From positions 186,001 through 250,000 of the forward strand of contig BDIU01000009.1 in assembly GCA_002118135.1 (NCBI GenBank): a DNA stretch of 64,000 nt. The letters run 5' to 3'. The stretch is from Trebouxia sp. TZW2008. Taxonomy: Eukaryota > Chlorophyta > Trebouxiophyceae > Trebouxiales > Trebouxiaceae. The translations under genes were made by a program, and so were the position numbers. This document shows positions 32,749 to 45,500 of the stretch, piece after piece. Numbering within the stretch: the stretch's first letter is position 1; the number at the start of each line of letters is the position of its first letter. The notes under the pieces are model-generated. The model worked only from the letters and a program-made list of their open reading frames with translations. It searched no databases and had not been told where the DNA came from.

Positions 32749-35700
32749 CTACACCTCCTCTTGGGCACTGTCTAACACCACACTTGTGCCAATCAAGTTG
32801 CGACTTTCAGTCGAGGTGCCTGGGCTACCACCATTCGTGCTGTCCGTGCTATGCGCTGAATCAGACGCATCCTTCTGCTGTTTGTTATGCTGTTTGTGTT
32901 GCTGCTGGTTTTGCTGTTTGTTCTGCTGTTTATTGAACCCCCCCTTGCTTGTGCCTTCGCTGTCCTGCTTGCTCTTGTTCTTGCTCTTCTCCTTGCTCTT
33001 GGGGGGCTTAGGGTAGACCTGGGCAATGCGTGCTAGCATTGTGGGGGCCACAAGAATGCACAAGGCCAGCAACTCGGGCAGGGTGTTGAGCAAGTAGTAG
33101 CTGACATCATTGATCCAAAGGTGCTGGTAGGGGGAGTACAGGGCCACGACGCCTGTTGCAGCGCGAATGGCTAACAGGCAGTCACAGACTAGGACTAGCA
33201 CAACCTGCACACAATGAACAAGAAGGTTAGTGAAGATGAGCACTTCCTCTAGGGAGCTCAGTGGAACCAGTCTGTGCTTCAAGGTGGAGCGCATGGATCT
33301 GCCCATCTCCAATGCTGACAGCTTCTGACTGCCATGCACTAGCATTTGTTTGCATTGTGTCTTGCATCTCACATCCTAACCCTTGAACCCAGACACTCGC
33401 CTGACAGAGATAACACTATCTCAACCCTTTTTGTGCTAGGCTCGCCAAGACCCCAGCTTCCTAGTGTTTCTGCGAGCCAAACGCTTCAGAGATACCACAA
33501 TCTAGTACTAATCTAGAACTAGTGTCAGGGACTGCAGTTCCTGTGCAGGCATGGCAAGGCTGCAAATGCATGCAGCCATAGCATGACCATGTCAGCATAT
33601 CCTGCTGCCCTGAGACACTCATTTTCTTTCATTCATAACGCATGCTAGACGCTCTCAGTTGCAACCACAAGCAAGCATTTGTAACAAATTTGAAGCAAAG
33701 GGTAGTAGCCCCGTTGTGGCAGGGTCAAGCGTCGTGTAATTTTAGGCCCATAGATCACAGCAGTCAACACACACAGCAGCAGTGATCTGCCAGCCTTGGC
33801 TGGTTGGCAGGGCAGTCTTTGCTGGCAGGCATGGCAAGCCTGCAAATGCATGCAGCCATAGCATATCTGCTTGCCCTGCTTCCTTGATAGAATTAGTCTC
33901 ATTCATTCAACATGCGTGCTAGACAAGCTCAGCAGGCCCAGCTAGGCCACTCACAATCCAGCAGTGACAGACACACAGCAGCAGTGACCTACCAGCCTTG
34001 GCTGTTTGGCAGGGCAGTCTTGACTTGCAGGCACAAACCCAGACTTGCTGCGCTGTGTCACCAAGACACTGAAGGCGATCCTGCCACTGAGCAGCATCTG
34101 ACCAAAGACAACAGACGCCAGGCCCTGCATCAATTTACAGTATTTTCTTGTTGCAGTGACATTCTCGAGATGACATCAATGAGAGTGCAAAACAAGCACT
34201 GCATTTGGACTGCAATGGCGCTTCTGAGTAGCGAAAACTCAATGTAGTGACAAATGTGTTGATGACGCATGTAGTCATTACATCAAGAATATACTCTTAC
34301 CACTCTTGACTCCAGATATGTAAGTCGTCATTGCTTGGACGGCAAGCCATAAACAGGTGAAAAATGATGGCAATCAAGTGCAGCAGACACTTGAAATAAA
34401 GCAGCAGGTATGCAGGCGTTTGTTAGCTATGAGCTGTGTTGCAGCTTGCCATTACATCCTGATATCAGTGTATGTTACAGCTCATGTGCCGATCATTGTG
34501 CAATCTGTACCGTGTGCACTAATATGCACAGAAGCCATTGAAGGCTTGTCAACTGTTGCAAATAGTTATGAGCCTGGACAGCAGGTGACAAGATATCAAG
34601 TCGTGTACCTATCTTTGATGTGTGTAGTACAGAATGCATGTCACAGGATGATAGCAAGACACATTTGAGATACACTATGTTAACATATGTACTATGCTGC
34701 ACTGTGATAGCATCTGTGACATGCAACATGTGAATGACATGTAAGCATATGGTGTCTACTGCACAGCTGGTACAATGCAACACATATCAATCTACAGCAC
34801 ATTGCTGGTACATACCCCTGCTAATGCGTGCACTTGACTTTCACGGCATTGCCAAGACAGGATACAGCATACCTTGCGTTTTCAAATGTCTGCCGTGACA
34901 GTCTGACTTGAAGACTTGAAAGATATGTTGACATGCAGATCTGCGTTGGCATGACTTGTGGTCTGTGAGTGATACAGCAGAGGCAGGTGATGATGTTCGT
35001 TGCAGCTGGTTGCCAATGTACAGTGATCTCTTGATTTAAAGACACTCAATATAAGGACGTTCTTGATGTAAGGACAATGCAACTGGGAAGCACTGCATTT
35101 TGACTGCAGGGGCGCCTCTGAGTAAAGACAATTTGATGTAGGGACAGCTTCCTTGGGAAGCACAGCAGTCATTGTCACTGTAGCAGACAGAAGTGATTAG
35201 CATTGCAGCTGTTCGCTACTGTATTGCAAGAGTGTGCACTGTGACCTACATAGCTTGCAGCTGTTCTCAGTCGTTGCCCATAAGATGCTGCATAATGTTC
35301 ATACGCTCCAAAGGTTAATGCTGCTGCCACAGCGCCGCATCCTGCCCCAAATATCACAACAGCAGCCACAAGTGTGTATGCCCATAGAGCATACATTCTG
35401 CGCTCCATCTTGCCAAAGAATACAGGCCCTACATTGTGAAGCCTGCAGAATGTTTGTAGTGGCTCAGCAGCATTCCCAGAATGGCAGTGTAAGCTACAAC
35501 ATGATTGTTTGGTCAAGATCACAGAACTTGGTATTTGAGTGTACGCGTCCCATAACGTTCGAATTGTGACACACGACCAGACAGACTGACATGTGTCAAC
35601 CGTATGGTAATTGCTACAGGCCTTACACTATAAGGCAGATTGTGACATAGTCAGGAATGCTGCAATGTTGGCCTGAGCCCACAGGCTGGGAAGATATGCA

Positions 35701-36321
35701 TAGGACATGCCTCTTGGGGCCATGATCAGCATCATGCATTTGCCAAATGCTCATCAAGTGCACATATGCGCTTTGCAGCCAGGATTTGCAAACATGCACT
35801 TGAACTAGTTTCAGGTCTTTGGTGACTGGCATGATCATGACTTGGGGTGAATTACAAGCTGCAAAGCAGGGCTTCAAGGGCTCACCAAGTGCCAAGCACA
35901 AGGCTAAGGGTTGCTGCATTTGCCCCAACGCCCCCGTTGTTGAAGGCTAGCCAGACCCCTTGAAGTACCGGCCGATAGTGAACCGTGTAAGCAGCTCTCA
36001 CTCCAAAAGCGACTGTTCTGACTGCAGGCGGCATCCACTCAGACGTGGGCGGCATTTGAAAGTCTACGTGCACTGCGCAAAGAGCGTTTGCGACAGCCTG
36101 CACTTACATGCCGTACTGGCGCACAGAACTTCATATATTATGTAGCGTGTGTACATGGAGTTAGCGATTGCGCCGAGCAGAAACAGGAAAAAAAGGACAC
36201 AAGTGACAGTCGCTGCTGCTGTTGAAGTGCCGTACGGTGTGAAGGCCGTCTCACGAGCCAGATCGTATGACCACGGCTTATCATGTTGCGGAAGCAGTGC
36301 GTTGAGCAAGCGCAATGGCAT
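32749..36321 (-). CDS. Multi-pass membrane protein, TOM1/TOM3- or GPCR-like (model incomplete)
   Basis: Exons I can support: 36321-36108 (starts MPLRLLNALLPQ, contains membrane segment VTCVLFFLFLLGAIANSMYT), 36072-35886 (GGVGANAATLSLVLGTW), one starting 35442 and running to about 35,260 (KMERRMYALWAYTLVAAVVI plus GAGCGAVAAALTFGAYEHYA), and a last exon 33206-32749 (VVLVLVCDCLLAIRAATG, DVSYYLLNTLPELLALCILV, RIAQVYPKPPKSKEK). Exons between about 35.2 and 33.2 kb were not resolved. At least five hydrophobic helices are seen. The end of the last helix resembles the C-terminal part of THH1/TOM1/TOM3 proteins, but this is weak. The C-terminal tail is hydrophilic: Lys/Ser then Gln/Asn-rich (NKQQNKQQNQQQHKQHNKQQ). 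Confidence 0.5.
33535..34040. repeat. Interleaved direct repeats (~280 bp and ~205 bp spacing)
   Basis: GGCATGGCAAG(G/C)CTGCAAATGCATGCAGCCATAGCAT occurs at about 33,549 and 33,829, followed each time by related CATTCATT..GCTAGAC text. ACACACAGCAGCAGTGA followed by CAGCCTTGGCTG.TTGGCAG occurs at about 33,768 and 33,972. These overlapping tandem duplications sit in the unresolved intron region of the membrane-protein gene, together with partial family A repeat copies. Confidence 0.8.
35020..35180. repeat. Dispersed repeat family B, copy 2
   Basis: Contains TTGATTTAAAGACACTCAAT, ATAAGGACGTTCTTGATGTA and AGGACAATG, then CACTGCATTTTGACTGCAGG, and a second half with TTTGATGTAGGGACAGC. Shares blocks with 17,055-17,215, 38,090-38,235 and a fragment at 34,185-34,255. 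Intronic. Confidence 0.7.
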
Positions 36322-37207
36322 CGAGACCCTCAACCAGGTCAAACAGTGAAGCTTGATTAGACTAATAAGGAGAAGCTACTTGGGCTTGCATGCTCAAGAG
36401 CGCTTGCAATATCTGAGGGCAACGCTGTGAGTAACAGTAGCGAAATCGATCATTTGTGGGGCCCAACAGCGATCCGCAAGCGGCCGTACAAGCTCTCAGC
36501 ACACACGCAGTAGCCCAAGTAGTGGTACGTGTCCAAGTTAAACGATAGTCGCTACCCTCTGAATGCGCGCTGTGTGTCGAAACGCGGCTCATCTGCGGTG
36601 ACCAACATGCCATCGCGTGTATGGTTGCTTTCGAATTGACTCGTTTCGACTTGATAGATAGAAACGCGAATGCAGCTGTCGATTACGCCGCAGCGCGTTC
36701 AAAGTTGCTGCTGAGTGCACCACGCCAACGACACGCGCTTCATGTGACCCACCAGATGAGTAATGAAGGCCTCGCATGCAAGATGGCTGTGTGCAGATCG
36801 CAAGCGGACACATGGCCTGGTGCCCTGAGAAAACGGCCTGCAGCTGCTGGACTGTTACACTGTTGATGCATGCAAAGTCAGCGCATGTTGCTCTGTTTTA
36901 GCCTGCGTTAAGGTGCAACTTTTTCGGTGTCGGCACAAGTACTGTCGACCATGATCTTCAGAGCTACAGGAGCAGTCAGCGTAGCAGAACAATGCGTGAC
37001 ATTTGGCACTCGTCAACACATTTGCAATGAAGTTGGATGAAATACTTGCTATCCTACTAGACTGACGTGTTGACACTGAATAACCTGCAATGAGGGCAGA
37101 CACGCCATTAAGCTATCACACAATCAAGTCAACAGATCAGAGCTGATTTGTATATGGATCAAGACAAGCAGGCAAACATAACAAAGGAAGACTACTCACA
37201 CTCACTC

Positions 37208-38742
37208 CTACAAGTTATTGGGCAGGTCAAGGTATGATTTGCACATGTCATACAGGGTGAAGCCTATTGCTGTTGACGGGATGACTTTCATGTAGTTAAT
37301 GCTCAGGCCAGCAAACAGTGCTTTGACGCCTTGTTGGCTTCCAATAGTCAATAGACCATGCCATGTAGACCGTAACAGCGTCTGACTATGTGCCTTTAAA
37401 GCAGCCTGCTGTTGCGCAGGAGGGAGCTTGAGACCCTGGACCTGCATTCGCCTCCTAACAACATCTAGTGGGTATGTCAGCGTCTGAGCGACCAACCCTG
37501 AAGTTGCGCCAAAAGTGAGCATGATGATCACAGGTAGCTTTTGCCGTCCGCTTGGCAAAGCATCATCCACCTGTTTCTGCTGCCAATAGTATTGCTTCAA
37601 GGACTGGTATACATAGAACTTCAAACCAGCGTAGGGCAGAATGCCAGCTAGTGTGGGGCCAATGCCCCTGTACAGCCCAGAAAAGCCCTCTTGCTTCAGC
37701 GTTGATGCAAACACTCCCCTGATAGTGCTTGTTGGACTGCGCGGCATCATCTGCTGCAATCTTGACGCTGCTGACGTGCTAGCCGTGCTGTGACTTGCTG
37801 CTCTTTGGCTTACCGCAGCATCTGGGTTGTTGCGGTTGCCAGATTCGCTCTGGTAGGCTAGCCGAGTTCGTACCAAGTCCAGTGGGTATGTAATCATGAC
37901 AGCAGATGCGCCAGCTGCAGATCCAGCTAGGAGATCAATGACAGGAGAGACTGGCTTGCTGCTGCTTGCTGATGTTGCCAGGTGCACCAGCCCCTTTCTG
38001 TATGACTCATAGGCTGTGAAGTGAATCGCAGCATAAGGGACAATGCGCAATACACTGGCACCATTTCCCCTGTAGCACATACAGTAAGTTTGTTTTGTCA
38101 ACACACTCGATATCAGGATAATCTTGGTATAAACACGAGGTGGCTGGGACCCAATCGATGCATTCTGACTGCACGGTATGTTTTAGGAAGGACATTTCAG
38201 TGTAAGGACTTTCTTTGTAACTACTGCGATGATTGTAAAGAGAATGTACTTAGCTGCTGCACTGCAGCCTCACAAATGCTGCAGGGACAAAGCAGCTGCG
38301 GCTCACCTGAAAAGTGCAATAGCACCCTCTTGCTGATGAATGCGCAATAAGGTGGCTCCAACACCAGTGCCTTGCAGTTGCCCTGTCTGCAAAACACCAA
38401 GCCACAAAGCCTTGAGACCTGTCCTTTGGAAGCAGTATATACATGCATGTTTGCAGGGATGCATGTTTGTACGGATGCACATTTGCATCATCACCTGAAA
38501 CAAGATTTTGATGCGTTCCAAAGGTGCAACACTGGTTTTGGAGAGACCACCAGCTACACCCCCAGCAAGCAGTTCCTGTGACATCCACAGCTCGTCACTG
38601 ATTCGACTGCAAGTGTTGCAAAGGAGCAAGCAGCAGCGACTACTCGAACCTTAGCGAGGGTAGGTAACTGCCTCAGTTCCCCTTGCAGGTATGGCGCTGT
38701 GTGGGGCACCGGGTGATTGTGTCCGTGCACATGCTCCTCCAT
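37208..38742 (-). CDS. Mitochondrial carrier family protein, probable coenzyme A transporter
   Basis: Exons 38606-38495, 38386-38307 and 38069-37208 fit in phase. A first exon starting at ATG 38742 ([14 protein letters not shown]) and ending near 38,669 is my best guess, but its donor is weak. The three ~100-residue carrier repeats are present with signature motifs [27 protein letters not shown] and [14 protein letters not shown]. Other conserved segments are [40 protein letters not shown] and [20 protein letters not shown]. The combination is that of plant CoAc/SLC25A42/Leu5 proteins, which bring CoA into the mitochondrial matrix across the inner membrane in exchange for nucleotides. The loop after repeat 2 carries a non-conserved Ser/Ala-rich insert (residues around [18 protein letters not shown]). 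It is head-to-head with the coiled-coil gene at 39.5 kb. Confidence 0.88.
38090..38235. repeat. Dispersed repeat family B, copy 3
   Basis: Words CACTCGATATCAGGATAATC, GATGCATTCTGACTGCA and AGGACATTTCAGTGTAAGGA match the family B layout. It lies in the intron before the last exon of the CoA carrier. Confidence 0.6.
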
Positions 38743-39532
38743 CTGATCATCTACTGAGTATCCGGAGTCATTCAGACGCGGCTGTGTGAGACTATAACCT
38801 GACTAGTCTCTGCCGTTGAGGCCTCGTCAACCTATGCGCACAGAATCAGCAGCTCGCAGCTTAAGCGATCAGGCTCTTCTCGTGTCAACACTAGCGGCAG
38901 GTCTCTGTGACAGCAGGAGTGAACAAGTTACCACTATTGCGTTCAGGTGCTGATGGCTAATCGAGTCGTGAGAGTGTTTCACGCGACCACAAATGCAATG
39001 CACAAAGCACCTCGCTGACAAACGTTAGTCAGAATTTTCATTCATTTGCACAAGCGTGTTGACCGTTTTGAACTCTAGACTTGCAGCTGCAGATCGAGTC
39101 TCAGCGATCAACGCGTTTTTGTTGCAGTAAGGGTATTGCGAAAGCGTAGCGTTGGTGACGTTTTGACAAAGGATTCAGAACGTGGAAGGCATCAGTAGTT
39201 TCTGGTTTGTGACTGGAAGCAGGGGCACCTGCTTACAAAGCAAGAGGGCCCAACATCACCTTAGTCTGGAGCAAAAAGCCAACAAGATGAAGTAGCGTTA
39301 GGACATGCTGGCGTAATACAAGGCGTTCGCCTTGAGGCAGACCTTTCGTGACGCCCAATCGGACAGCCAAGAAGTTCAGCATCTGGACCAGCTTAGTATA
39401 CTACGTAGTGTGGCAAACACCTTCACCTTGTGAGTCATCAGGCGGAGAGCTTTGCTTCTAGACACCAGAAGCTGTAGGCCGTGCCTCAATACGTCGTTTT
39501 GTCCGCAGTTATTCTGGAAGCGAGGTCTGCAT

Positions 39533-42500
39533 ATGCGCAACCTCTTCAGATTTGGCTGCCTGAAGCCGAAGACAGCAGATGGCGATGACTCTCTGTTGAG
39601 GTATCCTGGCAGCAAGGCTGGTGATGCATATGGAGTTGGAGGCACCACTGGCGTTGCCAGATGGCAGACCCCTCCCCTGGGCAAGGGCGCAAAGCAGCAT
39701 ATGCCTGGCTACCAGGTCTGTACTAGCGGCTTGGCTCAACATGCTGTCAAGAACACACTTTGCAGCATAGCTTGATGCTTATGATGCAAATTTGACTGGA
39801 CAAGCCTTTTATTCTCAGCGTGATGCAAGCTTGACTTGTATGGCACAATCAAGCAATCTGGTAAAGACAGCAAAGCAAAACAAGCTCAAAGCGGCACATC
39901 TCCTTCGTTTGTGAAGCCATCTCTCTGCCTGCCGTCATTTGGCATGCTGTCTTTCTAGCTGGCATGTTGCACCTGCAATAGCACACTGTGCATCGTGTCA
40001 AGCAGATTGCTTTTGAAGAGGTTCTTGCAACCAATCCCTTTGTCAGCAACCCCTCCGCAACATGTGAGGCTGGCCATCACAGCCTGTCATGAATGCTTTT
40101 GGCAGGCGTTTGCTTGATGTATGAAAAAATCAGTCTATTGCGCTGTAATTCCAGGGTTCAGCGCTTTGCATGACCTGTTCAGAGCAAAGGGTGCACATTC
40201 TTTGTGATTCAAAACAAGTTGCAGATGGCCTTTGAAGAGGCTCTGCAGCAAGCTTACAGCCATACAGCACTAGCAATACACACGTATTGCAAAGTGCAGA
40301 GAAAGATCCTTCAATCAACCGTTGTCAAAAGCCATGCCAACAATGTCCATAGGCTTGGAGCACACTGAGCGCCTCAGCTCTCATAAGACTGGTTGAGTTC
40401 GTCAAGTGTTCTTTCATTGTCAGTCTTGCTTCCATACAGGAGGCAATCACAGATGGCTGGTGTGCTCAGTGCAGCACCCAGTCTGCTGCTCTGGAGGCTA
40501 ACCTGAAGAAGAGTCAGCAGGCGCTTGAGGCAGCGCTGAGCAGTCAAGGCATCCTCAAGGTCAGCCAATCTTTTCTGCTGCATGCTTTCTGGTACTGTTC
40601 TGACAAGCGGAACACACTGGACAACGCACATGCACAGCCCTGTATTGACGAGGTCTGTTGCTCTGAATTTGAACTCGAAAAGGAGCCTAACAGCCGCCTG
40701 TAGCAGCGCTGAACGGTCAAGGCATCCTCAAGGTCAGTCAACAACAATTGGCCACATGCTTTGACGCATTGGCCCTGAATACGCCTGCACCACAGTCAAT
40801 ACCCAGCATGTGTGTCATAGGCCAAAGGTTGGGTAATGCAGTTGAACTGCCCTGACCTCCTGTGCCAGTGCATTACAGAGGGCATAAACAAGCCTTGAAA
40901 TTGCCTTTAGACTTGGCAATGCATGGATGAATGCTGCATGCCTCTGTTCTGCATTTGTATTAGCATCAGCCTGTCAAAGCAGAGTTCTCAGCTCTCAGCT
41001 CACAGCACTCATGCACTGCATAACCACATGTCTCTGCTGTTTGCCAAAGGATGCTGCAGGCCGTATTTGCTACACAGACGCTGTTGTACGCATGCAACCA
41101 CAGCGTGTGTTTCGCAGGCCAAAAGCCGAGTGTTGAAGCTGATCTGCACTGGCATTAAAATCATCACAAAGCCCTGAATCCGCCTCGAGAGTTGGCAATG
41201 CACAACGCAACGCTGTTGACAATGCTGCGCTGACATTTGCCACACAGGTACATGTACCCTTGCAAACACATTTTGTGCTTCACAGGCCAAAAGTCGAGTG
41301 TTGGAGTCAATTTGCACAGGCATCAGGGAGCGTTACAAAGCCCTGAACTTGCCTCCAGAGCTGGCGGTTCATGAGTCACAGTCAGCAGATGTGGTAGCAG
41401 ACATGATCCACCCTGATCAGCGAGCCATTGGAGCGGCAGGCAGAAAAGTGCTGGCCATGTTTGAAACCATCAGCCAGTTCTGCCAAAAGGCACAGCAGGT
41501 GGGGATATTGCTCTTCTTGACGGTTCCTGTTTGCTTTGTTTGTGCTCTAAGTTTTTGAGACGGATGTGGTGGCAGACATGATTCATCCTGATCAGCGTTC
41601 TTTTGCTGTTGATAAGTGCCTATAGCTGGGCAGCAAGGATCCTGAGCTGAGTGCATGTGTCGCAGGCAAATGCTGACCTGAAAGCGGAAGTTGAGGTGGC
41701 AAGGGCAGGCCAGCGCTTTGCTGAGTATGAGAAGTCCAAGATCAACCAGATGAACATTGCCAGGTGAGTATTGTGTTGTTGCAACTGAAACATCCACTTC
41801 ATGGTTCATGATTTAGGAAAGCGCAGCACCAACCTGTTTACTGACAGTTGATTGCTCCAATACGTACCAAGTCGGCCTGCTAAGCCTGTCTCACACACGT
41901 TTAGAATGAAAGAATATGATGAATCCACTTCAAGGCACATGTCATCAGTCAAGCAGTCAAAAGCTGTCTAGTCACTGACAGCAGGCAAACAGGCAATTGT
42001 CAAGGCAACACTCAAGCAATCAGCTGTCATAGGTTCACAGCACGCTGCATATGGAGAACTGTAGCACAGCATATTGAGCTTGTTACAAGCTAATTGATCA
42101 GCAAGGCCTTCTGGACTTTGCCTGTTTGGTATTGTGCTTCACCCTGTGTGTTGCAAAATGGCTTCAACTACTGATAGAGCAGGAATGCAGCATAAGCAAT
42201 TGCAGCACCTGTCAATGTACAATGAATTGCCTGATTGCAGTTGGTGCTCAGCCATGATGCAAGTGCTAAATGTCTTTGGCCACATGCATCAGTGCTTGCA
42301 GCATGCATTTAGTGTTTCATGCTCTGACAAAATTACAGCATGCAAAAGATCAGTGTTTCTGACCCTGACATTCACAAGTTCTGCATCTGATCAGGGGTCA
42401 GGCCATTCATAATGCCAAGATAGAGCTGCACAACATTGAGGTTGAGAGCAGGATCCTCAAAGATGCTCTTTCCAGGTGCAGCCCAGACTTGGTTGTTGCA

Positions 42501-45500
42501 GAGAAGCAATCTGTTGCACTGGAACTGATATCACGCCTGACTGCTAATCGTTCCCTGTGAATGTGTTCGCTGCAGCGCAACTGCGTATGTGCTCAGGATG
42601 TTGCAATCATGTGTTCATGATGTCATTCACTCGGACATTGTCATTCCCTGCCATTTGAGCGTAGTCTTGCAGTGTGTGGGCATTGTGACTGGTTTGGCTG
42701 TTCATCGATTCATGTAAGCATCTACAGGATCTTGAATGACAGCAGTTGGGACAGGTTTTGCCATGTGTACCATGAAATTTATGCTTTGACACCGTTTGCA
42801 GCCTGGCGCTGCGTTTCATACAGAGCTTTACAACAGTGACTGCAGAGTGATGTGCATTCATGCTGCAAGGGTGCGATGTTTTTCTGACTGCACTCAAGCG
42901 TTTGATGGTAACAACTGCATGGTGCAGGGCGCTGCATGATCTGGGCAGAGATGGTGACTATGAAGCATATGGGTATTATGGGCGATGTGAGGACACCCCT
43001 TGCCAGTCCCTCAATCCCTCTCAGCAGACTTCCCTTTCAGGTATAATCTGCATCATTGTCAGAACTTTAGGCTAATGACCCTAATGCTACAGTGACACAC
43101 ACGGAGCCACATCATCGTGTCTTGACTGTTGTTGGCTGGAACACTGCTGTGCACATATGTTTGCGTGATTCAGTCACAGCTGGACAAAACTCTCCATTTG
43201 CTTGTTGTTTTGACGCTTTTGCAGGACCTGAATCGTATTGCAACCTTCAGCAGCATATAGGGCGTATACGGCAGGAACAACAAAGGTGAGATAGGCACTC
43301 AATGCTGCTGTGACAGTGGCAATGCTGCTGCAATGAAGCATCCAACTGTTGCACCTGTAGTGAGGCAAATAGCAGTTGCAAGTCACTGATTGTGCTGGCT
43401 TTGCAGGCTGCTTCAAAGAGAACGAAGGGTCTGTCCAGTTGCCCTCATTTGATAGCCACCCATTCAGAGAGAATGCCATCAACAGAGCCCAGTGCATGAG
43501 CAGCAGTTTGTCAGGAGAGAAGCTGAAGGTGAAGCCGCCTTACCCCTCCTGTCATTTACCAAATCCTCGGCCCCCTAGAGTAGTCCTGAAGTGATGCCTG
43601 AGATACACACAGCTCTGAGCACATGTAGCGTATACATGACCAAACAGCAGCTTTGCTTGCAACCAGTGACATAAGCCTTGCTGCAGCAGATGGTGTCATG
43701 CGCTATACCAACCTTGATTAGTATTGATGTGATCAACCAGAATTTGATGTTTTGGTGGTATACGCTTGAAAGCTGAGGTGAGATGTCCTGACGAGTGTGA
43801 CGCTGGAAACTGTTGACTGCACGGTGTGTGCTTGCTTTGAGAAGACTTAGCAGATCATGATAATGTAATCATGGCTGTGTTACTGCCTGTTCATGCATCA
43901 TGATCATTACACAAAGCAAGTGCAAAGCACTGAGCCTGCAAAGCTACTCAGTGTGCCCTGATAAGCCTAGTGTGTAGCCATCTGAAGCATGTGAGCCCTT
44001 TGCAGGCTCTGCAGCTGCTGCAACACAAGTCCTCAGGGTCGTCTGTGCTGCAACTTGCTGCGGGAGAGCCGCTGTCTGGAGAGGTGAGTTTTCGGCAGGG
44101 ACAGCTTTCTGACGCTGTGGCCGGCACGAGCGGTCGTGACCAAGTCGGCCATGCAGCAGACGTTGCAGCGCTGTCGAAGCATAGCCAAGCCCCTTTGCAG
44201 CCTCCATTGGCGTGGCAGCGCTCGCCTGTACGTGGCCACAGACGCCAGCTGAGCACCGTGGCTGAGGAGACGTACACCCCGGCTGCGGCTAAGCGGGGGC
44301 TGCCGACGTTGAACTTGGAGCCTTTGATGCAAAGGCAAGAGGCCTACACTGGTCCGCAAGAGCTGTACCAGAGCACAGCTTACACCAGTGAGGCCACAGA
44401 CGTCCGCACCAGCGCTACAGCCTCCAACTTCAGCGACGCAGCAGCTCACAGCGGCGGGCAGGCGCTGCTGGCCAATTTGCCTACACACGAGTTGGCCGAA
44501 GCAGACAGTCCTGCGACAGCAGATGGCCAGCCGCCGCTGATCAGCTTCACCCCGCCACCGCGGCAGGCTGTCGCTAAGCTGGCCAAGATGTTCCAGCCAG
44601 GACCAACTAGGCTGTCTGCTCCTGGTGGCCAGGCTGGCTCAGCTCAAGGGGAGGTCGCTGCTAGCAAGCATTTCTCGCCCCTGAAGCACCATATCAAGAA
44701 GGGTCAGCCAGCAGCAGCTGTTGCCACAGAGGCAGCAGGGGGAACGTCCAGGCTTGCAAATGAGGCAGGCCCCAGGGAGTCACATCTTGACTTCTTCTTG
44801 AGGGATGCTGCTGCTGCCAGTGCAAACTTCAGGTGAGCAGCATGTCTCTGCAGCACTGCAGAAAGCATACCCTGTGCACCAGATCTGCTAATTGAGCTTG
44901 TACTGAACATCGCGATCTGTCACTGCAATGTGTTCTTTGTGATGATTCACTGCTTTTGTAAGCGCATCCTCACCTTGCAAAGCTCCTTTTTCCCCTGAGC
45001 TGCAGCATTGCCAGACCTGTATCTGTCCTGGCACAAGACTCCAGCTGAAACTCCACAGTGTTGCCCTTGCTTTACCAACATGACTCTGCTTGCAGTCTTG
45101 AGTCGCTACACAATGCCTGAACGGCAGACCCCCAAAGATACACTGGGATGTCTGAACAGAAGTATTGAAAAAAGAAAGAAAAGAAAGAGAAAGACAAGAA
45201 AAGAAGGTATTGGTATTTATGAGCTTTGCTGTAAAGGCAATCGTGCAACCCTGCATTTGAGACTGACGACCCTAATAGACCGGTGTTGCTATAGGAGGAG
45301 CCAAGTCCAGCAGTTGCCCCCTGGCAAAAGCGTATCAAGGCCTCAATTTCTGCTCACGCTTGTTTGTCTGAGCTTTCCTTGAATACAGTCTTGACATGTT
45401 CCGCAGCAAAGTTGTGTTTGCGATGCTGTGGGAGGAGTCAGACTCCAGCAGTGGGGCCTTTTCAGAAGCACATCAAGGCTGCTTGAGATATGCGATGCAC

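Noticed and set aside
37208..38104. Carrier as an ADP/ATP carrier
   Set aside because: The RRRMMM signature of ADP/ATP carriers is absent; the [14 protein letters not shown] and [17 protein letters not shown] segments fit the CoA/SLC25A42 group better.
39376..39684. Minus-strand open frame opposite exon 1 of the coiled-coil gene
   Set aside because: The plus-strand reading from ATG 39,533 ends at a clean donor in phase with the next exon; the minus frame has neither start context nor homology.
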